Below are positions 36,761 to 48,469 of a stretch of DNA of 64,000 nucleotides, piece by piece. Below the pieces are notes generated by a model that saw nothing but the letters and a program-made list of their open reading frames with translations, was not told the DNA's origin and ran no database searches. A program made the translations under genes and the position numbers. Each line of letters opens with the position of its first letter. Position 1 is the stretch's first letter. Source of the DNA: Primula veris (lineage: Eukaryota; Streptophyta; Magnoliopsida; Ericales; Primulaceae); contig OY821743.1 in assembly GCA_963682055.1 (NCBI GenBank), positions 27,638,702-27,702,701 of the forward strand, read 5' to 3'.

Positions 36761-37763
36761 ACTGTTTTAAATTACTTTTCTATATTACATGATCAAACTT
36801 GTTATATTTATTTTAAAAAAAATTATTGTATCAATTCTACACAACAGATTATGTAAAATACGGATTTTTAATATACAGATTCATACTCCAACAGATTATC
36901 TAAAATACAGATTGTCAAATTACATTTATCTCACAAAAAAATATTCAAAATAGAAATTAAGGTATTAATTAATAAAAAATAATAAAATGATGAATCCTAC
37001 TAGTGTTTACTTGATAATATTCTTAAACGTTGAAATAAACTCACTCATCCGGTTTGTAAAATTAAAACTAATTAAAAAAAACTAAATGAAGATTAGAGTA
37101 AAAAGATTTTAACGGTGTTTTTAAATAATAGGATTTTGTGAGAGTTTACGAGAATTTTAAAAATTAAATTTGCCTCTTAATTATAAATTTTTAATTGTTT
37201 GAAGTTTTTTTTGGACTAATTAAGTGGTTTATTTATGGGTTTTTTTTTAACGTGGGGGAAATGACCATTATTATTTTTGTATGCGAGGGAAATAATAATT
37301 TGAACTTTTTCATAACATAGATTAAAACTGATCCAATGGACTTGCAACATTAACGCAGGTGCATTAAAACCGTTTAATGAAGCATAGTTCAATCCGTATA
37401 TGAGAATATGGGAAATAAGGAGTGGCCACGCATTTAGCAGAAGAGTCCTGTTATAGCCATTTTGTAATTCATTTGAAAAATATATCCGATGACATAAAAT
37501 AATTATAGTCATATTTTTATGAATATGTGTAACTGATACCATTAAAAGAAAAATGCTACTATTACTACTACTAAGAACGGAAAGAGTTATCTCATTATCA
37601 ACACTAATTACTATTTTAATCATTCTAATTATTCATTTATACATATCGTTTATTTGTGTTTCTATTCAAAAACATGTTGTCAAATTTTTACATTAACATT
37701 TGAATAATTTTTTTTTAGAAAATAGCAATAAAAGTCACGGCACGTAATAAAAACTTAACCTAC

Positions 37764-37930
37764 TAAAAACTCAAATAAAAATATGCTAGAACCTTATCAT
37801 AAATTTAAATATTAATTAAAAATAAGAAAAAATATTAAAATTAAAAATAATATCCACTAAAAACTCAAATAAAAATATTGTATAACTCGAGTTGAGCCTA
37901 ACTTAAATTTAAATATTAATTAAAAATATT
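37764..37930. repeat. Two-copy direct repeat
   Basis: ACTAAAAACTCAAATAAAAA and the block AAATTTAAATATTAATTAAA both occur twice in the same order, with a period of about 92 bases. Confidence 0.65.
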
Positions 37931-38105
37931 GTTTTTTGGTTAAATCTGGTATTAATAACAATCAAAACATCTGATGATTTGAATATGACATTTAATATGA
38001 ATTGATTTTTTAATTAAGAAAAATGTGTAAATAAAAGTATTTTTTTTTTTAAGCATAAGCGGGGTGGGGAGTGTGTTAAAGTGGAGGAGAGAGAATGCAA
38101 AGGGG

Positions 38106-38993
38106 GGGAGAGTCTCTTTTGACTCTTCAGATTAATCATTTGAGGATCTGATTAAAAATCAGGTCCACGTCAAATCTTATTTTTATTTATTTTTTTAATT
38201 TATTTCACTCAATTTTATTACAAAATAAATAACTCTAACACCACTTCATTACATCTCGTTACACTTCATTTATCTACAAAATAAATAAATTTAGCCACTC
38301 CATCACACTATTAATTAATACATTCTTCTGCTTTTTTTTTTTTCACTCAAACTAAATATAAAATTAAAATATTTTATAATCATAATATTATATCAAGTTA
38401 ACACTTTCAAGTAATTTATATTTTACACTTTTTTATTTATTAATTTTGTTACTTCCGAGTAAATAATTAAATTGTCCCCAAAAATCCTATACGTCATTAT
38501 TTTATTCCACATTTACCTACCCATATTTAACCACTTTCAAGTTAACCCGGTTAAATGTGGATAGGTAAAGGTGCAAGAAAATAATGACGTGTAGGGTTTT
38601 TGGGGACAATTTAATTATTTACTCGGAAGTAACAAAATTAATAAATAAAAAAGTGTAAAATATAAATTACTTGAAAGTGTTAACTTGATATAATATTATG
38701 ATTATAAAATATTTTAATTTTATATTTAATTTGAGTGGAAAAAAAAAGCAGAGGAATGTATTAATTAATAGTGCGATGGAGTGACTAAATTTATTTATTT
38801 TATATATAAATGAAGTGCAATGAGATGTGATGAAGTGATATTAGAGTTATTTATTTTGTAATAAAATTAAGTGAAATAAATTAAAAAAATAAATAAAAAT
38901 AAGATATGACGTAGACCTGGTTTTTAACTAGATCCTCAATTGAGTAATTTGGAGCCTCATTTGAGTGATTAGACACCTAAAAAAGACTCTGCC
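38106..38993. mobile_element. Long foldback element with arms of about 430 bp
   Basis: The two halves are near-continuous reverse complements around a centre near 38545 (TTAACCCGGTTAA). The left outer end GAGAGTCTCTTTT matches the right outer end AAAAAGACTCTGCC read in reverse. Inner matched blocks include GATCTGATTAAAAATCAGGT against its GATCTAGTTAAAAACCAGGT counterpart, and GTTACTTCCGAGTAAATAAT with its near-perfect complement. There is no coding sequence. It could be a non-autonomous Mutator-like or other foldback transposon; I could not define a target-site duplication. Confidence 0.85.
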
Positions 38994-40179
38994 AGTTTTT
39001 ATATCAATGCAACTAATATATATGAAGTAGAAAAGAGCCGTTAACTTACACGTGTTACTTAAAGAGGGAGTCCTCACTTAAGAATTAAACTAAAAAAAAA
39101 CATATTAAATTATGTTGGCCCATGAGCCTAAATGTTAGAACCGTTGAATAAAATTTTATACGTTTTTTCGTGGAATTATAAATTAAACACAACTAATCAA
39201 CTAAACTAGCTCAATATGTAATTACAACAACAAACATGCGATGATAAATAATAAATTAAACCAAACACACAATCACAAATAAATAAGTTGCGGAAAATAA
39301 TACAGAGTTTTGGCAAACACGCATAGTTCTCTTTCCGAAATTGCTTTAACCGGTATTATCACTGTAATATTCAACCCAAGATTACAGATTCTAACGAACT
39401 AATCAATCGATTTGTTCACCCTCTATCCGAGTATACAATCTTGATACAAGTGAAACATTACACAAATGCGAGTCAACGACTCCCTCACAATCTACGAGTA
39501 TCTAAATGAAATGACCTAGAACTTTTAAGTCACCAAATGACTTTTAAACCTCTACACAATCACTCACTCACAATTGAACTTATAAATTTGCTTTTTTATA
39601 AATTTATTAGAAAAACGTAACAACATTCACAATTTGTTTGCATGATAATCTCCGTTACAGGATATATTATGATAGAAATTTTGGTTGGTAGACTCTATAA
39701 TTATTTTATCTCAGTTCTTGAATCTGCAACTTACAAAATTGACTGTATTGGAATTTATTTGACATAAAAGTACATGATTTAGGCTTATTTTTAAATCAAT
39801 TTAATCGATATTACTAACAAACATCTTGTAAAACCAAGTGGACTAAATTATTATTGGTGTTCCACAAGTTCTATTAGGATTTGAAATTTTGTGTTTGAGA
39901 AAGCTATGCAGATAAATCAGACATGGGACTATTTCATCCATAACTTGACCATTCTGGGAAATACAGGTAAACAAAGTCTATATTTTCCCTGTCTCCTCGT
40001 ATAGTTTTGCATTTAACATATAAACATGTAACTTAATATTGTGTTGTGTTATATAGATGTGGAAGTTGGATGGAAGAAACAGGAAAAGTTGGATCCATTT
40101 TTGGTAACTTAAATTTTGTAAGGCAACCTCTCCTACTTAATCACACGGTCACACCTATGAATACCGAACTATTAACACT

Positions 40180-40410
40180 ATCGTGAATTTAGTCCATTAT
40201 TATTTAAGGTGTGTCACATATTAAAAACTTAACACCTATTAATGAATCCAAAAATATCTATTGTAAAATTAATTCAAAATTAAAACTAAAAAATACTAAA
40301 AACTAACTCATGTTAATGAATCCAAAAATATCTACCCTAAAATTAATTCAAAATTAAAACAAAAAAATACCATTTGCTGGCACATCCTAAATAATAGTGC
40401 ATCAGGTTCA
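40180..40410. mobile_element. Small MITE-like unit with an internal direct repeat
   Basis: ATTATTATTTAAGGTGTGTC near 40196 is mirrored by GGCACATCCTAAATAATAGT near 40379. Between them, TTAATGAATCCAAAAATATC occurs twice (near 40236 and 40313) with conserved following sequence. Confidence 0.55.
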
Positions 40411-41053
40411 TATAATTGTTTTTCCATACGTTAATATAATATAGAATTTTTTCTAAACATTTTGTTCACTCTCGGATGAAATTACATTTTATCTCTAAAA
40501 AAACATAAGACAGCCAAAACTATTCCGAAAAAGTTGACTGTTAAACTTGTTGAAAGAGAAGATTCTGGTCGCGAGGATGGGCAAAATGCGAGGTAAACAT
40601 CATTAACCATCCATTTGCCTCTCATTTCTTTTTTATTATCAATAGACAAAAAAGTTTTCTTCTTGATTTGGAAAGTTAGTTCAGTTTCATTGAGGTTCTT
40701 TAGTAAAACCAAGCTGAGTGTGAAGTTATTATTTCAGAAGATTAATTTCCATTCACCTCGTAATCATAAGTTTCTTATAAGATGCTAACACAGACCTTTT
40801 ATTACCCGATACCCAGTTTAAAAGAGAATATTTTTGATAAAATGACAATTTAGTACATATTTAGAAAATTATTTACAAATTACCCGGTTATTTTGAACTT
40901 GATGATTATTTTACAAAAAAAAATATATTTTGTGAACTTATTTACAAATAGTTACATATGTCATTACAAAATCCAAAAAAATATTTAAAAATTAAAAATT
41001 AAAAATCAAAATTAATTAATTTTTTTTAAAAAAATACATTTTTTATACAAAAA

Positions 41054-41180
41054 ATATGTGTGATCCTGTTTAATCTTGTTCAATCATGTATGCCTAATCT
41101 TATTTAATCCTGTCTAATCCTGTCCAATAATATCCAATCTTATTTAATCATATCTTATCATGTCTAATCCTGTTTGATAC
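41054..41180. repeat. Imperfect tandem array, unit near TAATCCTGTC
   Basis: About ten degenerate copies of a 9-12-base unit such as TAATCCTGTC, TAATCTTATT and AATCATGTAT lie head to tail. Confidence 0.65.
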
Positions 41181-42571
41181 TATATATACTTTTTTTTTTT
41201 GATTTTTTTAAAATATATTTTGTTATTTTTTATGCCATATGTACCTAATTGTAAATAAGTATATGTAACTAAATGTAAAAAAAATACACGTAAGTGAGTT
41301 TTTTTTTTAATTAAGTTGATTGATATGTAACTATTTGTAATTAATTGCCAATGCTTTTTTGTTTTAAGTTTGCAATTTAATCACAAGAAACTTTTTTGTT
41401 CCCCTAGTCACCTGATGTTATATCACGTGTTATATAAAATTGTTAGGTAATAGACATGTTTTTACTTCACATTAGTATTGTTAACTAATTAACTTAATGT
41501 TGTTAACATTCTTATTATATTTAACAAAAAAGTTAAACTTGTTAAGTTATGACATGACAATTTGGTTGACTAACTCCTCAATTAAATCCTACATAAAAGC
41601 AAAAATAACACATTATATTTTTCTTTTTTATTTACAATAATATTATTTTTTATCCAAATTCAATTATTTATTATAAATTAATAGATAATGTTGTTAAGAA
41701 AAATACGTGAAAATTAAATTGTGGTTAAAGTTAACCAATATAGCTTACATTTAACATGCAATGTATCACTGTTTTAAGAAGAAAAATTTAACAAACTATT
41801 GTAAATTGTCTAAGCTTCTTATAAGATGACTCCCTTTGTTTGATTGGTTTATGTAGTTTAAGGTGCATGAAGGCGGATTTAGGAGTTATCTTTACTTAGT
41901 AGGCTCTAAAAGACTTCGAAGATACAATAATTTTCACACAACCTGCCACCGGTATGCATTTTCTATGCATTTGAAAATTTTATTTACTGGTATTTTGTGT
42001 CCCCTTTATTTATTTGGCTTCTTCACTTTTCATTGATCATTCATTTGTCATTGCTTACTTTGATCTTCCATAAGTTTTCTTCTAAATTCTTGTCTAAATC
42101 CCAAAACCTAGAGGTAAAACGTTATCGTTGAAAATATTGGTGTCAAAGTGGGCGAAGGACTAATTGTTGCCTTGGTTTTTGTGAACTGTTTTCATGGCCG
42201 TATCTTGTACAACTTTTAAGCTTACATTTTTTTTGCTTAATGGTGGAGTTGTTCAGCTTTTTTTGATTCAGCCTCGAAAAGCTAGAATCTTTAAGCTGGA
42301 TGAACTTAACTTTCTTCACTCAAAAATCTAACGTAGTGCTTAAAGTTGCACCTAAGCAATTCCAATACTTTGTTTGATATTGATGAATCTACGACAAACG
42401 GGCTTTTTACAGGTCAATATACAGTGTACGTATTATCCTTTTAATTGATACCTAAAACAATTTCTCGTGTTTTGTACCTATATGAGTGTTTCAGATGTTT
42501 GCTATAATTGCGTTTTGAACTATATGGAGGGACGCTTTAATTGGTTTCCCTATATGAATAGTCCCCCTAAA

Positions 42572-42742
42572 TGCCTCCTCGTGCCGCTACTCCTCCTCGA
42601 GTTTTGACACCTGGCATGCATACACCTGTCCGTGGTAGTACAGAAAGTGGGGAAGAATAGTCCCGTCGAACCCCTTCACCTTTTATGGAATATGTAATGA
42701 GAACAATTGATAAAACTCCGAATTAATATAGAGGAGAGACTA
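42572..42742 (+). pseudogene. Possible decayed coding fragment next to copia element 2
   Basis: The frame from ATGCCTCCTCGTGCC encodes a Pro/Arg/Thr-rich start, then SRRTPSPFMEYVMRT. It contains TAG and TAA codons that could each come from a glutamine codon by one C-to-T change. It runs towards GGAGAGACTAGGAGGAGAAG, where the copia element inserted. The sequence after the 3' LTR continues in the same frame for about eight codons. I do not recognise the family, and it may be chance. Confidence 0.3.
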
Positions 42743-42754
42743 GGAGGAGAAGAG

Positions 42755-43105
42755 TGTTAAATTGTGGAACCAAATGAGTTTTGACCATGTTTTCTATTTA
42801 TCCCACATCACTTGGAATTGTAATATGACCCACTAAGGGTTCTATTTATATGCCCCAATATCTTGTATTTTAATTACACCTACACAAAGTACCTTTTACA
42901 TATTATAAGTGAGAGAGTTCTAGTTGCGAGAGAACCATAGCTTGTGTTGAGCTAGATTACGATTGTAATCCTCATTATAATAATATTAAGTGTCACGTGT
43001 AGCGGCCCAGAGACGTAGCCAATTTGGGTGAACTCCGTTATCAAAGTGTGTGTGTGCTCGGTTTGAGTTTCTGTCTTTCTTTTAGCTCGACTTGATTTCC
43101 TAACA
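42755..43105 (+). repeat. 5' LTR of copia element 2
   Basis: This starts TGTTAAATTGTGG and ends TTTCCTAACA. It contains TATTTATATG as a possible TATA signal. It differs from the 3' LTR at 11 positions, and every difference I counted is a transition. Confidence 0.95.
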
Positions 43106-43107
43106 AG

Positions 43108-43120
43108 TGGTATCAGAGCC
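43108..43120 (+). other. Primer-binding site of copia element 2
   Basis: TGGTATCAGAGCC starts two bases after the 5' LTR and is complementary to initiator methionine tRNA, as in element 1. Confidence 0.9.
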
Positions 43121-43162
43121 CGAGGTTCGCAGAACTAAGGTCGAAGATCGAGAGGAAGATCA

Positions 43163-46100
43163 ATGGCAAAAGAAGACAGAGTCGCACACGGGATCGAGAA
43201 GTTCGATGGGAAGGACTTCGCATTATGGAGAATGCAAATAGAGGACTACCTTTACGGGAGGAAGATGCATCAGCCACTTCTCCTTGAGGAAAGGCCGACC
43301 ACGACCACCACCGAGGAGGCGTGGAAACTCTTAGACCGATAAGTGTTGGGAGTGATCCGCCTAACACTATCTAGGAGTGTAGCACATAACGTCGCAAGAG
43401 AGACGACGACGATGGGGATGATGAAGGTCCTCACCGACATGTATGAGAAACCATCCGCGAACAACAAGGTACATCTCATGCGTAAGTTGTTCAACCTACG
43501 CATGGCTGAGGGGACACCTGTCGCGAGTCACGTGAACAAGTTCATCGACACCGTAAATCAGTTGGATGCGGTGGAGATAACTTTTGAAGACGAAGTGAGA
43601 GCCCTTATACTGCTAGCATATATACCGAACAGTTGGGAATTCATGCGAGCTGCTGTTAGCAACTCAATTGCAAAAGAGAAACTGACTTACAACGGCATCC
43701 GAGATCAAATACTCGCTGAGGAACTCAAGAGATTAGACATGGGTGAATGCTCAAATGATGGAGTAGGCTTGAACATGGGTTCAAGAGACCGGGGTAAGGC
43801 CAGGGTATGGGACGTTAGAGGACGTTCGCAAACCTGAGGTAGAAGAGGGCAAAGCCGAGGCGGCAAAGATAGCGATCGAAGTAAGAAGAATCTTCGATGC
43901 TATAACTGCCAGGGTATGGGGCACTTCAGTCATGAGTGCAAGCAGCCGAAGAAGGGTACCGGCCGTGATCACGTGGTTAATGTTGCGAGCGACGAGGATT
44001 CGGATGACTGTTTAATGCTTGCCGTACAGAGAGATATAGATTCGTGGATTCTAGACTCTGGGACATCATTTCACACAACCGCTCAGAAGGATTTACTCGA
44101 AAATTACATTGCAGGTAATTTCGGTAAAGTGTATCTAGCCGACGGAGAAGCGTTGGATGTTGTTGGAATGGGTGATGTGAAGATTCGCATTCCAAACGGG
44201 TCGGTATGGAAGCTGACGAAAGTAAGGCATGTTCCAAGGTTGACCAAGAATCTGATCTCAGTAGGTCAACTCGATGCCGAAAGACACTCCATTTCCTTCC
44301 GCTGTGGAGCTTGAAAAGTTTCACGATGAGCTATGGTGATAGCCCGAGGGAGTAAGGTCGGTACATTATACATGACGATTGATGAGGAGCGTACAATTGC
44401 GGCAACTGAGTCACAAAACTGCTCGAAACCGTGGCATCGACGGTTGGGTCACATAAGTGAGAAGGCGATGAAGGTGTTAGCGAAAGACAGTAAACTTCCA
44501 GGCTTGAAGTCTGTCAACCTCGACATGTGTAAAGGTTGCATCTTCGGGAAGCAGAAGAAAGTGAGCTTCCGAAAAGGTGGAAAAGCTCCCAAGGAGGAGA
44601 AACTAGCACTGGTCCACTCAGACGTTTGGGGACCATCTCCAGTTACCTCACTGGGAGGATCTCAGTACTATGTGACCTTCATCGATGATTCGACGAGGAA
44701 AACATGGGTCTATTTCTTGAAACACAAGTTTGAGGTGTTTAAGAAATTTCAAGAATGGAAGGCCATGGTCGAGCTAGAGACCGGGAATAAACTCAAATGT
44801 TTGAGATCCGATAACGGCGGAGAGTACATTGATGCGAAGTTCGTAGGGTTCTGTGCTCAAAGAGGCATTCGGATGGAGAAGACCATCAGAAGAACGCCAC
44901 AGCAGAATGGCGTGGCCGAGCGAATGAACCGAACAATCAATGAGCGTGCTAGGAGTATGAGACTGCAAAGTGGGTTGCCCAAAGCCTTGTGGGCACATGC
45001 AGTAACCACGGCGGTTTATCTCATTAACCGCGGGCCCTCAGTGCCATTAGAAAGGAGAATTCCCGAAGAAGAGTGGATAGGAAAGCCTATCTCTTATGAA
45101 TACTTGCGAGTGTTCGGTTGTCTGTCATATATTCACGTCGACATAAACGAGCGTACCAAACTTGACTCGAAATCCAAAGTTTGTTACTTTGTGGGGTACG
45201 GTGGAGTTGAGTTCGGATATCGCTTATGGGATGGTCAAACAAAGAAGATCATTCGCAGTAAGGATGTCATCCTCAACGAAAGCATTTTGTACAAAGATCG
45301 ACAAAATGCAGTGATGGAAGAAGATGCGCTCCCGTCCGAGGAAAGTGGTATGGTCGACATGAATGCGTTTCCAAGAATGTTGGAAAGCGATGAAGATGAG
45401 CCAGTGGTGCTCGACAACCCACCAGCACATGCTGTAAGAGGACGAGGAGCTGTCCCAGACTCCTCGACCTGAATTGGGCTGCGGTCATCCCGAGAGGAGA
45501 CCTCCTGCCCGATACTCTCCTTCCCTGCATTACATATTACTCAATGATGCAGGCGAGCCCGAAAGTAGAGAGGAAACTCTGGAGCTAAAAGACTCGAGCA
45601 AGTGGGAGCTCGCGATGAAGGATGAGATGAAGTCACTTGAGAAGAATGTGACTTGGCAGTTAGCCGAACTGCCCAAGGGGAAAAGGGCACTGAGCAACAA
45701 ATGAGTGTTCCGACTAAAGGAGGAACAAGATGGCTCGAAACGGTATAAGGCACGATTAGTAGTCAAAGGGTTCCAGCAAAAGGCAGGAATTGACTACACC
45801 GAGATCTTTTCACCAGTCGTAAAGTTGACGACTATTCGGCTATTGTTGAGCATTGTTGTAAATGCGAATCTTCATCTTGAGCAGTTAGATGTGAAAACTG
45901 CATTTCTCCATGGAGATCTAGAAGAAGAAATTTACATGCTCCAACCTGAAGGGTTTGCCGAAAGGGGAAAAGAGAAACTGGTCTGCAAACTGAAGAAGAG
46001 CTTGCATGGGCTAAAACAAGCACCACGGCAGTGGTATAAGAAGTTTGACAGTTTCATGGTGGATACCGGGTTCGAAAAAAGTGATAGCGATCACTGCTAT

Positions 46101-47104
46101 TCGTGAAGAGATTTGCGAACTCTTCGTACGTCATACTACTTTTGTATGTAGATGACATGTTGCTCGCCGGGTCGAGCCTTGTGGAGATTAACAAGGTGAA
46201 ACAACAGTTGGCAAAACAGTTTGAGATGAAAGATTTGGGTGCCGCAAATCAGATCCTCGGTATGAGGATTTCCCGAGGAAGGGATGGGTCTTTATTTCTG
46301 TCGCAAGCCGAATATGTGAAGAAAGTGTTGGCACGATTTAGCATGAGTGATACCAAGGATGTAGGCTTACCGCTAGCCGCACACTTTAAATTGTCGAAGA
46401 AACAATCACCCTCAGACGAGGAAGGAAAGGATCGTATGTCGAACATATCCTACACTTCAGCAATTGGTAGCTTGATGTACGCTATGGTGTGTACAAGACC
46501 GGACATTGCCCATGTAGTGGGAGCTGTCAATCGTTACATGAGTAACCCAGGAAAACACCATTGGGAAGCTGTGAAGTGGATATTGAGATATCTCTCGGGT
46601 ACAGTGAGTTCGGCATTATGTTTCGGAAAGACCTCGGAAGGCCTGCACGGCTATGTGGATGCTGACATGGCCGGTGATCTGGACAGCCGAAAGAGCACAA
46701 CGGGATGTGTTTGTACCTACGGTGGTACTGCTGTGAGTTGGACATCTAAGTTGCAAAAGATTGTTGCATTATCGACCACAGAGGCTGAGTACGTCGCGGT
46801 GACGGAAGCAAGCAAAGAGATGATTTGTTTGCAAGGTTTCTTAAAGGAGCTCGGTCAGAAAACCGACAAGGGAGTTATGCACTGTGATAGTCAAAGTGCA
46901 GTTCAGCTAGCTAAGAATCCTGTATTCCATTCACGCACCAAGCACATACAGATTCGTTACCATTTTATCCGGGACGTTCTAGAAGATGGAATCTTCGCGC
47001 TAGAAAAGATTGAGGGCGCTAAAAACCCCGCCGATATGCTAACGAAGACTGTTACAATCGACAAACTGAGGCTGTGTGTAACCTCAGTAGGACTCCGAGC
47101 TTGA
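43163..47104 (+). pseudogene. Gag-pol region of copia element 2, heavily broken
   Basis: From ATG at 43163 the frame encodes a gag start with FDGKDFALW. A CCHC knuckle (CYNCQGMGHFSHEC) follows near 43900, then a protease-like site that reads DSGT where DTGA/DSGA is usual. Integrase follows (HRRLGH, CKGCIFGK, HSDVWGP, RSDNGGEY, GVAERMNR), then reverse transcriptase (YVDDM near 46150) and RNase H (DADMAGD, STTEAEY, DSQSAV). In-frame stops include 43340-43342, 43835-43837, 44312-44314, 44327-44329 and 45702-45704. Frame changes lie near 45460 and 46090-46103. The copy is dead. Confidence 0.92.
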
Positions 47105-47270
47105 GACTCAGGGTCGCCGCTACATGAAGAATGAGCAACTCTGAAGAGTAATAATTATTATACAAGGATACCGATGGGAGCATTCTGCTCGGTGGAGCAC
47201 AGTGAGTTCGGTGGTCGGGGATAAACAGAACTCTTTTGAAGCACTTGACATTTGACTCAAAGTGGGAGAT

Positions 47271-47621
47271 TGTTAAGTTGTGGAGCCAAATGAGTTTTGG
47301 CCATGTTTTCTATTTATTCCACATCACTTAGAATTGTAATATGACCCACTAAGGGTTCTATTTATATGCCCCAATATCTTGTATTTTAATTACACTTACA
47401 CAAAGTACCTTTTACATATTATAAGTGAGAGAGTTCTAGTTGCGAGAGAACCATAGCTTGTGTTGAGCTAGATTACGATTGTAATCCTCATTATAATAAT
47501 ATTAAGTGCCATGTGTAGCGGCCCGGAGACGTAGCCAATTTGGGTGAACTCCGTTATCAAAGTGTGTGTGTGCTCGGTTTAAGTTTCTGTCTTTCTTTTA
47601 GTTCGACTTGATTTCCTAACA
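47271..47621 (+). repeat. 3' LTR of copia element 2
   Basis: This is 351 bp, the same length as the 5' LTR, starting TGTTAAGTTGTGG and ending TTTCCTAACA. It is followed by the AAGAG target duplication. Confidence 0.95.
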
Positions 47622-48469
47622 AAGAGCTCATCCTCAGAATAGTTTGTAGTTTTTTTAAAATTTTCTTAATCTCTTTGTAAGTTGTGTAATTATTGAGCAA
47701 CTTCTCACTGACTTTTTTTGTAGCTTTTTTGGGTAAGTTAACTGTTGTTGTTCTATAAATTTGTTGTTCCCATTCTAATTTGCCTTTTTAGATAATATTA
47801 TCCTAAACATTATAAAACAGTGATGAGGACGATCAATGAATTTGCTAATTATCATTTACCTACAAAAAGGAAATCTTATTTAAGTAATGGAGCAGTGTTG
47901 TGGTAATGTTTGAAGTTTCAATTTTCAAACTTTTTTTTTTTTATCTTTATCCAATTAAATGCAGCCACGTCCCTTGTTTGGTGATTGAGATATGATTCGG
48001 ATATATAATTTACACTTTGCAGTGATCATAATTATGAGGATAAATTTATAATGTTAATTTGCAAGATGAATCTTCATTGTGCTTCTTATGGAAAAACAGA
48101 TCAAGAAATATTCTAATTCACCATAATGGAACAAAAACTATGACACACCGTATGAACAATCATCACATAGGCTGGTTACGAGGTCAAACGATAGAAACTA
48201 TCAACCATGATTGAATACATAAGACAGAGAAAAACATACTTACCAAATAAAGTGACATTTATGCTCGATCCAAACAGCAAAGTACATTAGATAACTCGGG
48301 AAAGAAGTCAAAATCAGAAAATACGAAGAAAAAAAAACTAACCAAAATGATTTGCAGCCATAATAAGAAAAAGCTACTGCAAGTGCTGAATAAATTGAAC
48401 AAACTTCAAAAGATGGCCTGAATAATCGTCTCAATTAGCCTTAAGAGACATTATTGAAAGGTGGCTGTA
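47622..48469. other. Spacer between copia element 2 and F-box copy 2
   Basis: The first 440 bases are AT-rich with no gene seen. The duplicated block begins at about 48061 and includes the 3' flank of the F-box copy. Confidence 0.6.

Larger units (their letters stand above)
36761..42754. other. Gene-poor AT-rich region between duplicated F-box blocks
   Basis: I see no intact gene here. Contents are a direct repeat at about 37764-37930, a long foldback element at about 38106-38993, a MITE-like unit at about 40180-40410, an imperfect TAATCCTGT-type tandem array at about 41054-41180, and a decayed coding-like segment at about 42572-42742. The 135-codon minus-strand frame at 37216-37623 resembles nothing I know. 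Confidence 0.6.
42750..47626 (+). mobile_element. Ty1/copia LTR retrotransposon 2, with target-site duplication
   Basis: The element is 42755-47621 (4867 bp), flanked by the 5-bp duplication AAGAG at 42750-42754 and 47622-47626. It has two 351-bp LTRs, an initiator-tRNA primer-binding site, a copia-order internal region and a purine-rich AGTGGGAGA stretch before the 3' LTR. The LTRs differ at 11 of 351 positions, so it is older than element 1. The internal sequence is not closely similar to element 1; its gag and integrase look Tnt1/Tork-like. Confidence 0.96.

Noticed and set aside
37216..37623. A 135-codon minus-strand open frame
   Set aside because: It has no recognisable domain, no splice context and AT-rich composition like the surrounding non-coding DNA.
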